Positions 20,904 to 34,498 of a stretch of 64,000 nucleotides of DNA are shown in pieces (positions within the stretch are counted from its first letter, which is position 1; every line of letters starts with the position of its first letter). A program made the position numbers and the translations under genes. The notes beneath the pieces are model-generated. The model did no database searches, was not told the origin of the DNA, and worked only from the letters and a program-made list of their open reading frames with translations. Origin of the DNA: Phytophthora sp. 'mugwort' (taxonomy: Eukaryota; Oomycota; Peronosporomycetes; Peronosporales; Peronosporaceae); contig JAUCEF010000011.1 of assembly GCA_033558025.1 (NCBI GenBank), forward strand, positions 1,116,001 to 1,180,000. The letters run 5' to 3'.

Positions 20904-21007
20904 TCCGAGTGGCCGGAATCGAACCAGCGACCAATTGATTTCCGAGTATACTGAAACACAGTATAGAACACTACAGTCAATCGCTCTACCAACTGAGCTA
21001 CACTCGG
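20904..21007 (-). tRNA. tRNA-Tyr(GTA), copy 8
   Basis: 3'-trailer side has GCCCATAG, TTCCAAGCC and GTGAGTGGGG, three differences from the majority unit. Confidence 0.96.
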
Positions 21008-21653
21008 TCCTAATTCAACAACCACACCAAAACTCCTCACCTCGCTGCGTAGCTCCTACGCAGACAACCACAACTTCTACAGCATGCACCACGCGGTCAC
21101 AGCCTACCGGCGCCTCCTCGCTACCGGTTCCACGCATCCGCACGCACTCAACTACCGTCCGAGGCTCAGTCGGACCTGGTTCGCTCACCCACTTGTCACG
21201 CTCTGTAGCGAACACCCAACGCTTTCCATGGCCCCCGCGACGTCCTCAGCCGCGCCGCGGACGCACTGACGGGTCCGTCACCGGTCCTCGGTTCCAGAAT
21301 GTAAGCTAAAGAAAAATCAGTAATCTACGATCTGCGCCTATAGTCGGCGGAGCTGATAGCGATGGCGGCATTTCGCCGGTGTAGATGAGTGAACGGACAG
21401 CCGCACTGCTTCCCAGCCTGCACGACTCCCATGGCCTTGTATCTCGATCGCCAGAAGCAGTCTGGAGAGCGGAGTGTAAATTGTTTGTCTCGGTTCGGAC
21501 GCAAAAGCCAATATCAAAACGTAAATACGTGTGTTGCGAGGCCGCATACAGTGAATGGGGAGCGAGACGCTGAAGCGAGGCAGCCGATACGACAGCAGAG
21601 CCGAACAGAAGGCGAAACGAGCGCTGGCGATGCATGGCGTGCGGCAACATAAA

Positions 21654-21757
21654 TCCGAGTGGCCGGAATCGAACCAGCGACCAATTGATTTCCGAGTATA
21701 CTGAAACACAGTATAGAACACTACAGTCAATCGCTCTACCAACTGAGCTACACTCGG
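21654..21757 (-). tRNA. tRNA-Tyr(GTA), copy 9
   Basis: Right flank is the copy 3-5 haplotype, here separated from that block by three units. Confidence 0.96.
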
Positions 21758-22403
21758 TCCTAATTCAACAACCACACCAAAACTCCTCGCCTCGCTGCGT
21801 AGCTCTTACGCAGACAACCACAACTTCTACAGCATGCACCACGCGGTCACAGCCTACCGGCGCCTCCTCGCTACCGGTTCCACGCATCCGCACGCACTCA
21901 ACTACCGTCCGAGGCTCAGTCGGACCTGGTTCGCTCACCCACTTGTCACGCTCTGTAGCGAACACCCAACGCTTTCCATGGCCCCCGCGACGTCCTCAGC
22001 CGCGCCGCGGACGCACTGACGGGTCCGCCACCGGTCCTCGGTTCCAGAATGTAAGCTAAAGAAAAATCAGTAATCTACGATCTGCGCCCATAGTCGGCGG
22101 AGCTGATAGCGATGGCGGCATTTCGCCGGTGTAGATGAGTGAACGGACAGCCGCACTGCTTTCCAGCCTGCACGACTCCCATGGCCTTGTATCTCGATCG
22201 CCAGAAGCAGTCTGGAGAGCGGAGTGTAAATTGTTTGTCTCGGTTCGGACGCAAAAGCCAATATCAAAACGTAAATACGTGTGTTGCGAGGCCGCATACA
22301 GTGAATGGGGAGCGAGACGCTGAAGCGAGGCAGCCGATACGACAGCAGAGCCGAACAGAAGGCGAAACGAGCGCTGGCGATGCATGGCGTGCGGCAACAT
22401 AAA

Positions 22404-22507
22404 TCCGAGTGGCCGGAATCGAACCAGCGACCAATTGATTTCCGAGTATACTGAAACACAGTATAGAACACTACAGTCAATCGCTCTACCAACTGAGCTA
22501 CACTCGG
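22404..22507 (-). tRNA. tRNA-Tyr(GTA), copy 10
   Basis: 3'-trailer side has GCCCATAG and GCTTTCCAG. Right end AGGTCCGTC. Confidence 0.96.
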
Positions 22508-23153
22508 TCCTAATTCAACAACCACACCAAAACTCCTCACCTCGCTGCGTAGCTCCTACGCAGACAACCACAACTTCTACAGCATGCACCACGCGGTCAC
22601 AGCCTACCGGCGCCTCCTCGCTACCGGTTCCACGCATCCGCACGCACTCAACTACCGTCCGAGGCTCAGTCGGACCTGGTTCGCTCACCCACTTGTCACG
22701 CTCTGTAGCGAACACCCAACGCTTTCCATGGCCCCCGCGACGTCCTCAGCCGCGCCGCGGACGCACTGACAGGTCCGTCACCGGTCCTCGGTTCCAGAAT
22801 GTAAGCTAAAGAAAAATCAGTAATCTACGATCTGCGCCTATAGTCGGCGGAGCTGATAGCGATGGCGGCATTTCGCCGGTGTAGATGAGTGAACGGACAG
22901 CCGCACTGCTTCCCAGCCTGCACGACTCCCATGGCCTTGTATCTCGATCGCCAGAAGCAGTCTGGAGAGCGGAGTGTAAATTGTTTGTCTCGGTTCGGAC
23001 GCAAAAGCCAATATCAAAACGTAAATACGTGTGTTGCGAGGCCGCATACAGTGAATGGGGAGCGAGACGCTGAAGCGAGGCAGCCGATACGACAGCAGAG
23101 CCGAACAGAAGGCGAAACGAGCGCTGGCGATGCATGGCGTGCGGCAACATAAA

Positions 23154-23257
23154 TCCGAGTGGCCGGAATCGAACCAGCGACCAATTGATTTCCGAGTATA
23201 CTGAAACACAGTATAGAACACTACAGTCAATCGCTCTACCAACTGAGCTACACTCGG
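23154..23257 (-). tRNA. tRNA-Tyr(GTA), copy 11
   Basis: Right end AGGTCCGTC, with GGCGATGC on the trailer side. Confidence 0.96.
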
Positions 23258-23903
23258 TCCTAATTCAACAACCACACCAAAACTCCTCACCTCGCTGCGT
23301 AGCTCCTACGCAGACAACCACAACTTCTACAGCATGCACCACGCGGTCACAGCCTACCGGCGCCTCCTCGCTACCGGTTCCACGCATCCGCACGCACTCA
23401 ACTACCGTCCGAGGCTCAGTCGGACCTGGTTCGCTCACCCACTTGTCACGCTCTGTAGCGAACACCCAACGCTTTCCATGGCCCCCGCGACGTCCTCAGC
23501 CGCGCCGCGGACGCACTGACAGGTCCGTCACCGGTCCTCGGTTCCAGAATGTAAGCTAAAGAAAAATCAGTAATCTACGATCTGCGCCTATAGTCGGCGG
23601 AGCTGATAGCGATGGCGGCATTTCGCCGGTGTAGATGAGTGAACGGACAGCCGCACTGCTTCCCAGCCTGCACGACTCCCATGGCCTTGTATCTCGATCG
23701 CCAGAAGCAGTCTGGAGAGCGGAGTGTAAATTGTTTGTCTCGGTTCGGACGCAAAAGCCAATATCAAAACGTAAATACGTGTGTTGCGAGGCCGCATACA
23801 GTGAATGGGGAGCGAGACGCTGAAGCGAGGCAGCCGATACGACAGCAGAGCCGAACAGAAGGCGAAACGAGCGCTGGTGATGCATGGCGTGCGGCAACAT
23901 AAA

Positions 23904-24007
23904 TCCGAGTGGCCGGAATCGAACCAGCGACCAATTGATTTCCGAGTATACTGAAACACAGTATAGAACACTACAGTCAATCGCTCTACCAACTGAGCTA
24001 CACTCGG
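23904..24007 (-). tRNA. tRNA-Tyr(GTA), copy 12
   Basis: Right end AGGTCCGTC, with GGTGATGC on the trailer side. Confidence 0.96.
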
Positions 24008-24653
24008 TCCTAATTCAACAACCACACCAAAACTCCTCACCTCGCTGCGTAGCTCCTACGCAGACAACCACAACTTCTACAGCATGCACCACGCGGTCAC
24101 AGCCTACCGGCGCCTCCTCGCTACCGGTTCCACGCATCCGCACGCACTCAACTACCGTCCGAGGCTCAGTCGGACCTGGTTCGCTCACCCACTTGTCACG
24201 CTCTGTAGCGAACACCCAACGCTTTCCATGGCCCCCGCGACGTCCTCAGCCGCGCCGCGGACGCACTGACAGGTCCGTCACCGGTCCTCGGTTCCAGAAT
24301 GTAAGCTAAAGAAAAATCAGTAATCTACGATCTGCGCCTATAGTCGGCGGAGCTGATAGCGATGGCGGCATTTCGCCGGTGTAGATGAGTGAACGGACAG
24401 CCGCACTGCTTCCCAGCCTGCACGACTCCCATGGCCTTGTATCTCGATCGCCAGAAGCAGTCTGGAGAGCGGAGTGTAAATTGTTTGTCTCGGTTCGGAC
24501 GCAAAAGCCAATATCAAAACGTAAATACGTGTGTTGCGAGGCCGCATACAGTGAATGGGGAGCGAGACGCTGAAGCGAGGCAGCCGATACGACAGCAGAG
24601 CCGAACAGAAGGCGAAACGAGCGCTGGTGATGCATGGCGTGCGGCAACATAAA

Positions 24654-24757
24654 TCCGAGTGGCCGGAATCGAACCAGCGACCAATTGATTTCCGAGTATA
24701 CTGAAACACAGTATAGAACACTACAGTCAATCGCTCTACCAACTGAGCTACACTCGG
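24654..24757 (-). tRNA. tRNA-Tyr(GTA), copy 13
   Basis: GGTGATGC with right end GGGTCCGCC; copies 13-15 are alike. Confidence 0.96.
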
Positions 24758-25403
24758 TCCTAATTCAACAACCACACCAAAACTCCTCACCTCGCTGCGT
24801 AGCTCCTACGCAGACAACCACAACTTCTACAGCATGCACCACGCGGTCACAGCCTACCGGCGCCTCCTCGCTACCGGTTCCACGCATCCGCACGCACTCA
24901 ACTACCGTCCGAGGCTCAGTCGGACCTGGTTCGCTCACCCACTTGTCACGCTCTGTAGCGAACACCCAACGCTTTCCATGGCCCCCGCGACGTCCTCAGC
25001 CGCGCCGCGGACGCACTGACGGGTCCGCCACCGGTCCTCGGTTCCAGAATGTAAGCTAAAGAAAAATCAGTAATCTACGATCTGCGCCTATAGTCGGCGG
25101 AGCTGATAGCGATGGCGGCATTTCGCCGGTGTAGATGAGTGAACGGACAGCCGCACTGCTTCCCAGCCTGCACGACTCCCATGGCCTTGTATCTCGATCG
25201 CCAGAAGCAGTCTGGAGAGCGGAGTGTAAATTGTTTGTCTCGGTTCGGACGCAAAAGCCAATATCAAAACGTAAATACGTGTGTTGCGAGGCCGCATACA
25301 GTGAATGGGGAGCGAGACGCTGAAGCGAGGCAGCCGATACGACAGCAGAGCCGAACAGAAGGCGAAACGAGCGCTGGTGATGCATGGCGTGCGGCAACAT
25401 AAA

Positions 25404-25507
25404 TCCGAGTGGCCGGAATCGAACCAGCGACCAATTGATTTCCGAGTATACTGAAACACAGTATAGAACACTACAGTCAATCGCTCTACCAACTGAGCTA
25501 CACTCGG
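25404..25507 (-). tRNA. tRNA-Tyr(GTA), copy 14
   Basis: Identical to copy 13 at the markers followed. Confidence 0.96.
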
Positions 25508-26153
25508 TCCTAATTCAACAACCACACCAAAACTCCTCACCTCGCTGCGTAGCTCCTACGCAGACAACCACAACTTCTACAGCATGCACCACGCGGTCAC
25601 AGCCTACCGGCGCCTCCTCGCTACCGGTTCCACGCATCCGCACGCACTCAACTACCGTCCGAGGCTCAGTCGGACCTGGTTCGCTCACCCACTTGTCACG
25701 CTCTGTAGCGAACACCCAACGCTTTCCATGGCCCCCGCGACGTCCTCAGCCGCGCCGCGGACGCACTGACGGGTCCGCCACCGGTCCTCGGTTCCAGAAT
25801 GTAAGCTAAAGAAAAATCAGTAATCTACGATCTGCGCCTATAGTCGGCGGAGCTGATAGCGATGGCGGCATTTCGCCGGTGTAGATGAGTGAACGGACAG
25901 CCGCACTGCTTCCCAGCCTGCACGACTCCCATGGCCTTGTATCTCGATCGCCAGAAGCAGTCTGGAGAGCGGAGTGTAAATTGTTTGTCTCGGTTCGGAC
26001 GCAAAAGCCAATATCAAAACGTAAATACGTGTGTTGCGAGGCCGCATACAGTGAATGGGGAGCGAGACGCTGAAGCGAGGCAGCCGATACGACAGCAGAG
26101 CCGAACAGAAGGCGAAACGAGCGCTGGTGATGCATGGCGTGCGGCAACATAAA

Positions 26154-26257
26154 TCCGAGTGGCCGGAATCGAACCAGCGACCAATTGATTTCCGAGTATA
26201 CTGAAACACAGTATAGAACACTACAGTCAATCGCTCTACCAACTGAGCTACACTCGG
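26154..26257 (-). tRNA. tRNA-Tyr(GTA), copy 15
   Basis: Identical to copies 13 and 14 at the markers followed. Confidence 0.96.
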
Positions 26258-26900
26258 TCCTAATTCAACAACCACACCAAAACTCCTCACCTCGCTGCGT
26301 AGCTCCTACGCAGACAACCACAACTTCTACAGCATGCACCACGCGGTCACAGCCTACCGGCGCCTCCTCGCTACCGGTTCCACGCATCCGCACGCACTCA
26401 ACTACCGTCCGAGGCTCAGTCGGACCTGGTTCGCTCACCCACTTGTCACGCTCTGTAGCGAACACCCAACGCTTTCCATGGCCCCCGCGACGTCCTCAGC
26501 CGCGCCGCGGACGCACTGACGGGTCCGCCACCGGTCCTCGGTTCCAGAATGTAAGCTAAAGAAAAATCAGTAATCTACGATCTGCGCCTATAGTCGGCGG
26601 AGCTGATAGCGATGGCGGCATTTCGCCGGTGTAGATGAGTGAACGGACAGCCGCACTGCTTTCCAGCCTGCACGACTCCCATGGCCTTGTATCTCGATCG
26701 CCAGAAGCAGTCTGGAGAGCGGAGTGTAAATTGTTTGTCTCGGTTCGGACGCAAAAGCCAATATCAAAACGTAAATACGTGTGCGAGGCCGCATACAGTG
26801 AATGGGGAGCGAGACGCTGAAGCGAGGCAGCCGATACGACAGCAGAGCCGAACAGAAGGCGAAACGAGCGCTGGTGATGCATGGCGTGCGGCAACATAAA

Positions 26901-27004
26901 TCCGAGTGGCCGGAATCGAACCAGCGACCAATTGATTTCCGAGTATACTGAAACACAGTATAGAACACTACAGTCAATCGCTCTACCAACTGAGCTACAC
27001 TCGG
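26901..27004 (-). tRNA. tRNA-Tyr(GTA), copy 16
   Basis: Unit of 747 bp: GTGTTGCGAGG is reduced to GTGCGAGG near 26783. GCTTTCCAG also present. Confidence 0.96.
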
Positions 27005-27650
27005 TCCTAATTCAACAACCACACCAAAACTCCTCACCTCGCTGCGTAGCTCCTACGCAGACAACCACAACTTCTACAGCATGCACCACGCGGTCACAGC
27101 CTACCGGCGCCTCCTCGCTACCGGTTCCACGCATCCGCACGCACTCAACTACCGTCCGAGGCTCAGTCGGACCTGGTTCGCTCACCCACTTGTCACGCTC
27201 TGTAGCGAACACCCAACGCTTTCCATGGCCCCCGCGACGTCCTCAGCCGCGCCGCGGACGCACTGACGGGTCCGTCACCGGTCCTCGGTTCCAGAATGTA
27301 AGCTAAAGAAAAATCAGTAATCTACGATCTGCGCCTATAGTCGGCGGAGCTGATAGCGATGGCGGCATTTCGCCGGTGTAGATGAGTGAACGGACAGCCG
27401 CACTGCTTCCCAGCCTGCACGACTCCCATGGCCTTGTATCTCGATCGCCAGAAGCAGTCTGGAGAGCGGAGTGTAAATTGTTTGTCTCGGTTCGGACGCA
27501 AAAGCCAATATCAAAACGTAAATACGTGTGTTGCGAGGCCGCATACAGTGAATGGGGAGCGAGACGCTGAAGCGAGGCAGCCGATACGACAGCAGAGCCG
27601 AACAGAAGGCGAAACGAGCGCTGGTGATGCATGGCGTGCGGCAACATAAA

Positions 27651-27754
27651 TCCGAGTGGCCGGAATCGAACCAGCGACCAATTGATTTCCGAGTATACTG
27701 AAACACAGTATAGAACACTACAGTCAATCGCTCTACCAACTGAGCTACACTCGG
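27651..27754 (-). tRNA. tRNA-Tyr(GTA), copy 17
   Basis: Majority haplotype (GGTGATGC, GGGTCCGTC). Confidence 0.96.
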
Positions 27755-28400
27755 TCCTAATTCAACAACCACACCAAAACTCCTCACCTCGCTGCGTAGC
27801 TCCTACGCAGACAACCACAACTTCTACAGCATGCACCACGCGGTCACAGCCTACCGGCGCCTCCTCGCTACCGGTTCCACGCATCCGCACGCACTCAACT
27901 ACCGTCCGAGGCTCAGTCGGACCTGGTTCGCTCACCCACTTGTCACGCTCTGTAGCGAACACCCAACGCTTTCCATGGCCCCCGCGACGTCCTCAGCCGC
28001 GCCGCGGACGCACTGACGGGTCCGTCACCGGTCCTCGGTTCCAGAATGTAAGCTAAAGAAAAATCAGTAATCTACGATCTGCGCCTATAGTCGGCGGAGC
28101 TGATAGCGATGGCGGCATTTCGCCGGTGTAGATGAGTGAACGGACAGCCGCACTGCTTTCCAGCCTGCACGACTCCCATGGCCTTGTATCTCGATCGCCA
28201 GAAGCAGTCTGGAGAGCGGAGTGTAAATTGTTTGTCTCGGTTCGGACGCAAAAGCCAATATCAAAACGTAAATACGTGTGTTGCGAGGCCGCATACAGTG
28301 AATGGGGAGCGAGACGCTGAAGCGAGGCAGCCGATACGACAGCAGAGCCGAACAGAAGGCGAAACGAGCGCTGGTGATGCATGGCGTGCGGCAACATAAA

Positions 28401-28504
28401 TCCGAGTGGCCGGAATCGAACCAGCGACCAATTGATTTCCGAGTATACTGAAACACAGTATAGAACACTACAGTCAATCGCTCTACCAACTGAGCTACAC
28501 TCGG
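28401..28504 (-). tRNA. tRNA-Tyr(GTA), copy 18
   Basis: GCTTTCCAG on the trailer side and AGGTCCGTC at the right end. Confidence 0.96.
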
Positions 28505-29150
28505 TCCTAATTCAACAACCACACCAAAACTCCTCACCTCGCTGCGTAGCTCCTACGCAGACAACCACAACTTCTACAGCATGCACCACGCGGTCACAGC
28601 CTACCGGCGCCTCCTCGCTACCGGTTCCACGCATCCGCACGCACTCAACTACCGTCCGAGGCTCAGTCGGACCTGGTTCGCTCACCCACTTGTCACGCTC
28701 TGTAGCGAACACCCAACGCTTTCCATGGCCCCCGCGACGTCCTCAGCCGCGCCGCGGACGCACTGACAGGTCCGTCACCGGTCCTCGGTTCCAGAATGTA
28801 AGCTAAAGAAAAATCAGTAATCTACGATCTGCGCCTATAGTCGGCGGAGCTGATAGCGATGGCGGCATTTCGCCGGTGTAGATGAGTGAACGGACAGCCG
28901 CACTGCTTCCCAGCCTGCACGACTCCCATGGCCTTGTATCTCGATCGCCAGAAGCAGTCTGGAGAGCGGAGTGTAAATTGTTTGTCTCGGTTCGGACGCA
29001 AAAGCCAATATCAAAACGTAAATACGTGTGTTGCGAGGCCGCATACAGTGAATGGGGAGCGAGACGCTGAAGCGAGGCAGCCGATACGACAGCAGAGCCG
29101 AACAGAAGGCGAAACGAGCGCTGGCGATGCATGGCGTGCGGCAACATAAA

Positions 29151-29254
29151 TCCGAGTGGCCGGAATCGAACCAGCGACCAATTGATTTCCGAGTATACTG
29201 AAACACAGTATAGAACACTACAGTCAATCGCTCTACCAACTGAGCTACACTCGG
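29151..29254 (-). tRNA. tRNA-Tyr(GTA), copy 19
   Basis: Carries GGCGATGC, the left-edge form, inside a GGTGATGC neighbourhood. Confidence 0.96.
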
Positions 29255-29900
29255 TCCTAATTCAACAACCACACCAAAACTCCTCACCTCGCTGCGTAGC
29301 TCCTACGCAGACAACCACAACTTCTACAGCATGCACCACGCGGTCACAGCCTACCGGCGCCTCCTCGCTACCGGTTCCACGCATCCGCACGCACTCAACT
29401 ACCGTCCGAGGCTCAGTCGGACCTGGTTCGCTCACCCACTTGTCACGCTCTGTAGCGAACACCCAACGCTTTCCATGGCCCCCGCGACGTCCTCAGCCGC
29501 GCCGCGGACGCACTGACGGGTCCGTCACCGGTCCTCGGTTCCAGAATGTAAGCTAAAGAAAAATCAGTAATCTACGATCTGCGCCTATAGTCGGCGGAGC
29601 TGATAGCGATGGCGGCATTTCGCCGGTGTAGATGAGTGAACGGACAGCCGCACTGCTTCCCAGCCTGCACGACTCCCATGGCCTTGTATCTCGATCGCCA
29701 GAAGCAGTCTGGAGAGCGGAGTGTAAATTGTTTGTCTCGGTTCGGACGCAAAAGCCAATATCAAAACGTAAATACGTGTGTTGCGAGGCCGCATACAGTG
29801 AATGGGGAGCGAGACGCTGAAGCGAGGCAGCCGATACGACAGCAGAGCCGAACAGAAGGCGAAACGAGCGCTGGTGATGCATGGCGTGCGGCAACATAAA

Positions 29901-30004
29901 TCCGAGTGGCCGGAATCGAACCAGCGACCAATTGATTTCCGAGTATACTGAAACACAGTATAGAACACTACAGTCAATCGCTCTACCAACTGAGCTACAC
30001 TCGG
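29901..30004 (-). tRNA. tRNA-Tyr(GTA), copy 20
   Basis: Majority haplotype. Confidence 0.96.
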
Positions 30005-30650
30005 TCCTAATTCAACAACCACACCAAAACTCCTCACCTCGCTGCGTAGCTCCTACGCAGACAACCACAACTTCTACAGCATGCACCACGCGGTCACAGC
30101 CTACCGGCGCCTCCTCGCTACCGGTTCCACGCATCCGCACGCACTCAACTACCGTCCGAGGCTCAGTCGGACCTGGTTCGCTCACCCACTTGTCACGCTC
30201 TGTAGCGAACACCCAACGCTTTCCATGGCCCCCGCGACGTCCTCAGCCGCGCCGCGGACGCACTGACGGGTCCGTCACCGGTCCTCGGTTCCAGAATGTA
30301 AGCTAAAGAAAAATCAGTAATCTACGATCTGCGCCTATAGTCGGCGGAGCTGATAGCGATGGCGGCATTTCGCCGGTGTAGATGAGTGAACGGACAGCCG
30401 CACTGCTTTCCAGCCTGCACGACTCCCATGGCCTTGTATCTCGATCGCCAGAAGCAGTCTGGAGAGCGGAGTGTAAATTGTTTGTCTCGGTTCGGACGCA
30501 AAAGCCAATATCAAAACGTAAATACGTGTGTTGCGAGGCCGCATACAGTGAATGGGGAGCGAGACGCTGAAGCGAGGCAGCCGATACGACAGCAGAGCCG
30601 AACAGAAGGCGAAACGAGCGCTGGTGATGCATGGCGTGCGGCAACATAAA

Positions 30651-30754
30651 TCCGAGTGGCCGGAATCGAACCAGCGACCAATTGATTTCCGAGTATACTG
30701 AAACACAGTATAGAACACTACAGTCAATCGCTCTACCAACTGAGCTACACTCGG
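30651..30754 (-). tRNA. tRNA-Tyr(GTA), copy 21
   Basis: GCTTTCCAG marker; first unit of the 4-unit block repeated at copies 25-28. Confidence 0.96.
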
Positions 30755-31397
30755 TCCTAATTCAACAACCACACCAAAACTCCTCACCTCGCTGCGTAGC
30801 TCCTACGCAGACAACCACAACTTCTACAGCATGCACCACGCGGTCACAGCCTACCGGCGCCTCCTCGCTACCGGTTCCACGCATCCGCACGCACTCAACT
30901 ACCGTCCGAGGCTCAGTCGGACCTGGTTCGCTCACCCACTTGTCACGCTCTGTAGCGAACACCCAACGCTTTCCATGGCCCCCGCGACGTCCTCAGCCGC
31001 GCCGCGGACGCACTGACGGGTCCGTCACCGGTCCTCGGTTCCAGAATGTAAGCTAAAGAAAAATCAGTAATCTACGATCTGCGCCTATAGTCGGCGGAGC
31101 TGATAGCGATGGCGGCATTTCGCCGGTGTAGATGAGTGAACGGACAGCCGCACTGCTTCCCAGCCTGCACGACTCCCATGGCCTTGTATCTCGATCGCCA
31201 GAAGCAGTCTGGAGAGCGGAGTGTAAATTGTTTGTCTCGGTTCGGACGCAAAAGCCAATATCAAAACGTAAATACGTGTGCGAGGCCGCATACAGTGAAT
31301 GGGGAGCGAGACGCTGAAGCGAGGCAGCCGATACGACAGCAGAGCCGAACAGAAGGCGAAACGAGCGCTGGTGATGCATGGCGTGCGGCAACATAAA

Positions 31398-31501
31398 TCC
31401 GAGTGGCCGGAATCGAACCAGCGACCAATTGATTTCCGAGTATACTGAAACACAGTATAGAACACTACAGTCAATCGCTCTACCAACTGAGCTACACTCG
31501 G
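31398..31501 (-). tRNA. tRNA-Tyr(GTA), copy 22
   Basis: 747-bp unit with the 3-nt deletion near 31281, second unit of the 4-unit block. Confidence 0.96.
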
Positions 31502-32147
31502 TCCTAATTCAACAACCACACCAAAACTCCTCACCTCGCTGCGTAGCTCCTACGCAGACAACCACAACTTCTACAGCATGCACCACGCGGTCACAGCCTA
31601 CCGGCGCCTCCTCGCTACCGGTTCCACGCATCCGCACGCACTCAACTACCGTCCGAGGCTCAGTCGGACCTGGTTCGCTCACCCACTTGTCACGCTCTGT
31701 AGCGAACACCCAACGCTTTCCATGGCCCCCGCGACGTCCTCAGCCGCGCCGCGGACGCACTGACGGGTCCGTCACCGGTCCTCGGTTCCAGAATGTAAGC
31801 TAAAGAAAAATCAGTAATCTACGATCTGCGCCTATAGTCGGCGGAGCTGATAGCGATGGCGGCATTTCGCCGGTGTAGATGAGTGAACGGACAGCCGCAC
31901 TGCTTCCCAGCCTGCACGACTCCCATGGCCTTGTATCTCGATCGCCAGAAGCAGTCTGGAGAGCGGAGTGTAAATTGTTTGTCTCGGTTCGGACGCAAAA
32001 GCCAATATCAAAACGTAAATACGTGTGTTGCGAGGCCGCATACAGTGAATGGGGAGCGAGACGCTGAAGCGAGGCAGCCGATACGACAGCAGAGCCGAAC
32101 AGAAGGCGAAACGAGCGCTGGTGATGCATGGCGTGCGGCAACATAAA

Positions 32148-32251
32148 TCCGAGTGGCCGGAATCGAACCAGCGACCAATTGATTTCCGAGTATACTGAAA
32201 CACAGTATAGAACACTACAGTCAATCGCTCTACCAACTGAGCTACACTCGG
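32148..32251 (-). tRNA. tRNA-Tyr(GTA), copy 23
   Basis: Majority haplotype, third unit of the block. Confidence 0.96.
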
Positions 32252-32897
32252 TCCTAATTCAACAACCACACCAAAACTCCTCACCTCGCTGCGTAGCTCC
32301 TACGCAGACAACCACAACTTCTACAGCATGCACCACGCGGTCACAGCCTACCGGCGCCTCCTCGCTACCGGTTCCACGCATCCGCACGCACTCAACTACC
32401 GTCCGAGGCTCAGTCGGACCTGGTTCGCTCACCCACTTGTCACGCTCTGTAGCGAACACCCAACGCTTTCCATGGCCCCCGCGACGTCCTCAGCCGCGCC
32501 GCGGACGCACTGACGGGTCCGTCACCGGTCCTCGGTTCCAGAATGTAAGCTAAAGAAAAATCAGTAATCTACGATCTGCGCCTATAGTCGGCGGAGCTGA
32601 TAGCGATGGCGGCATTTCGCCGGTGTAGATGAGTGAACGGACAGCCGCACTGCTTCCCAGCCTGCACGACTCCCATGGCCTTGTATCTCGATCGCCAGAA
32701 GCAGTCTGGAGAGCGGAGTGTAAATTGTTTGTCTCGGTTCGGACGCAAAAGCCAATATCAAAACGTAAATACGTGTGTTGCGAGGCCGCATACAGTGAAT
32801 GGGGAGCGAGACGCTGAAGCGAGGCAGCCGATACGACAGCAGAGCCGAACAGAAGGCGAAACGAGCGCTGGTGATGCATGGCGTGCGGCAACATAAA

Positions 32898-33001
32898 TCC
32901 GAGTGGCCGGAATCGAACCAGCGACCAATTGATTTCCGAGTATACTGAAACACAGTATAGAACACTACAGTCAATCGCTCTACCAACTGAGCTACACTCG
33001 G
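32898..33001 (-). tRNA. tRNA-Tyr(GTA), copy 24
   Basis: Majority haplotype, fourth unit of the block. Confidence 0.96.
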
Positions 33002-33647
33002 TCCTAATTCAACAACCACACCAAAACTCCTCACCTCGCTGCGTAGCTCCTACGCAGACAACCACAACTTCTACAGCATGCACCACGCGGTCACAGCCTA
33101 CCGGCGCCTCCTCGCTACCGGTTCCACGCATCCGCACGCACTCAACTACCGTCCGAGGCTCAGTCGGACCTGGTTCGCTCACCCACTTGTCACGCTCTGT
33201 AGCGAACACCCAACGCTTTCCATGGCCCCCGCGACGTCCTCAGCCGCGCCGCGGACGCACTGACGGGTCCGTCACCGGTCCTCGGTTCCAGAATGTAAGC
33301 TAAAGAAAAATCAGTAATCTACGATCTGCGCCTATAGTCGGCGGAGCTGATAGCGATGGCGGCATTTCGCCGGTGTAGATGAGTGAACGGACAGCCGCAC
33401 TGCTTTCCAGCCTGCACGACTCCCATGGCCTTGTATCTCGATCGCCAGAAGCAGTCTGGAGAGCGGAGTGTAAATTGTTTGTCTCGGTTCGGACGCAAAA
33501 GCCAATATCAAAACGTAAATACGTGTGTTGCGAGGCCGCATACAGTGAATGGGGAGCGAGACGCTGAAGCGAGGCAGCCGATACGACAGCAGAGCCGAAC
33601 AGAAGGCGAAACGAGCGCTGGTGATGCATGGCGTGCGGCAACATAAA

Positions 33648-33751
33648 TCCGAGTGGCCGGAATCGAACCAGCGACCAATTGATTTCCGAGTATACTGAAA
33701 CACAGTATAGAACACTACAGTCAATCGCTCTACCAACTGAGCTACACTCGG
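33648..33751 (-). tRNA. tRNA-Tyr(GTA), copy 25
   Basis: GCTTTCCAG marker; counterpart of copy 21 at an offset of 2,997 bp. Confidence 0.96.
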
Positions 33752-34394
33752 TCCTAATTCAACAACCACACCAAAACTCCTCACCTCGCTGCGTAGCTCC
33801 TACGCAGACAACCACAACTTCTACAGCATGCACCACGCGGTCACAGCCTACCGGCGCCTCCTCGCTACCGGTTCCACGCATCCGCACGCACTCAACTACC
33901 GTCCGAGGCTCAGTCGGACCTGGTTCGCTCACCCACTTGTCACGCTCTGTAGCGAACACCCAACGCTTTCCATGGCCCCCGCGACGTCCTCAGCCGCGCC
34001 GCGGACGCACTGACGGGTCCGTCACCGGTCCTCGGTTCCAGAATGTAAGCTAAAGAAAAATCAGTAATCTACGATCTGCGCCTATAGTCGGCGGAGCTGA
34101 TAGCGATGGCGGCATTTCGCCGGTGTAGATGAGTGAACGGACAGCCGCACTGCTTCCCAGCCTGCACGACTCCCATGGCCTTGTATCTCGATCGCCAGAA
34201 GCAGTCTGGAGAGCGGAGTGTAAATTGTTTGTCTCGGTTCGGACGCAAAAGCCAATATCAAAACGTAAATACGTGTGCGAGGCCGCATACAGTGAATGGG
34301 GAGCGAGACGCTGAAGCGAGGCAGCCGATACGACAGCAGAGCCGAACAGAAGGCGAAACGAGCGCTGGTGATGCATGGCGTGCGGCAACATAAA

Positions 34395-34498
34395 TCCGAG
34401 TGGCCGGAATCGAACCAGCGACCAATTGATTTCCGAGTATACTGAAACACAGTATAGAACACTACAGTCAATCGCTCTACCAACTGAGCTACACTCGG
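34395..34498 (-). tRNA. tRNA-Tyr(GTA), copy 26
   Basis: 3-nt deletion near 34278; counterpart of copy 22. Confidence 0.96.
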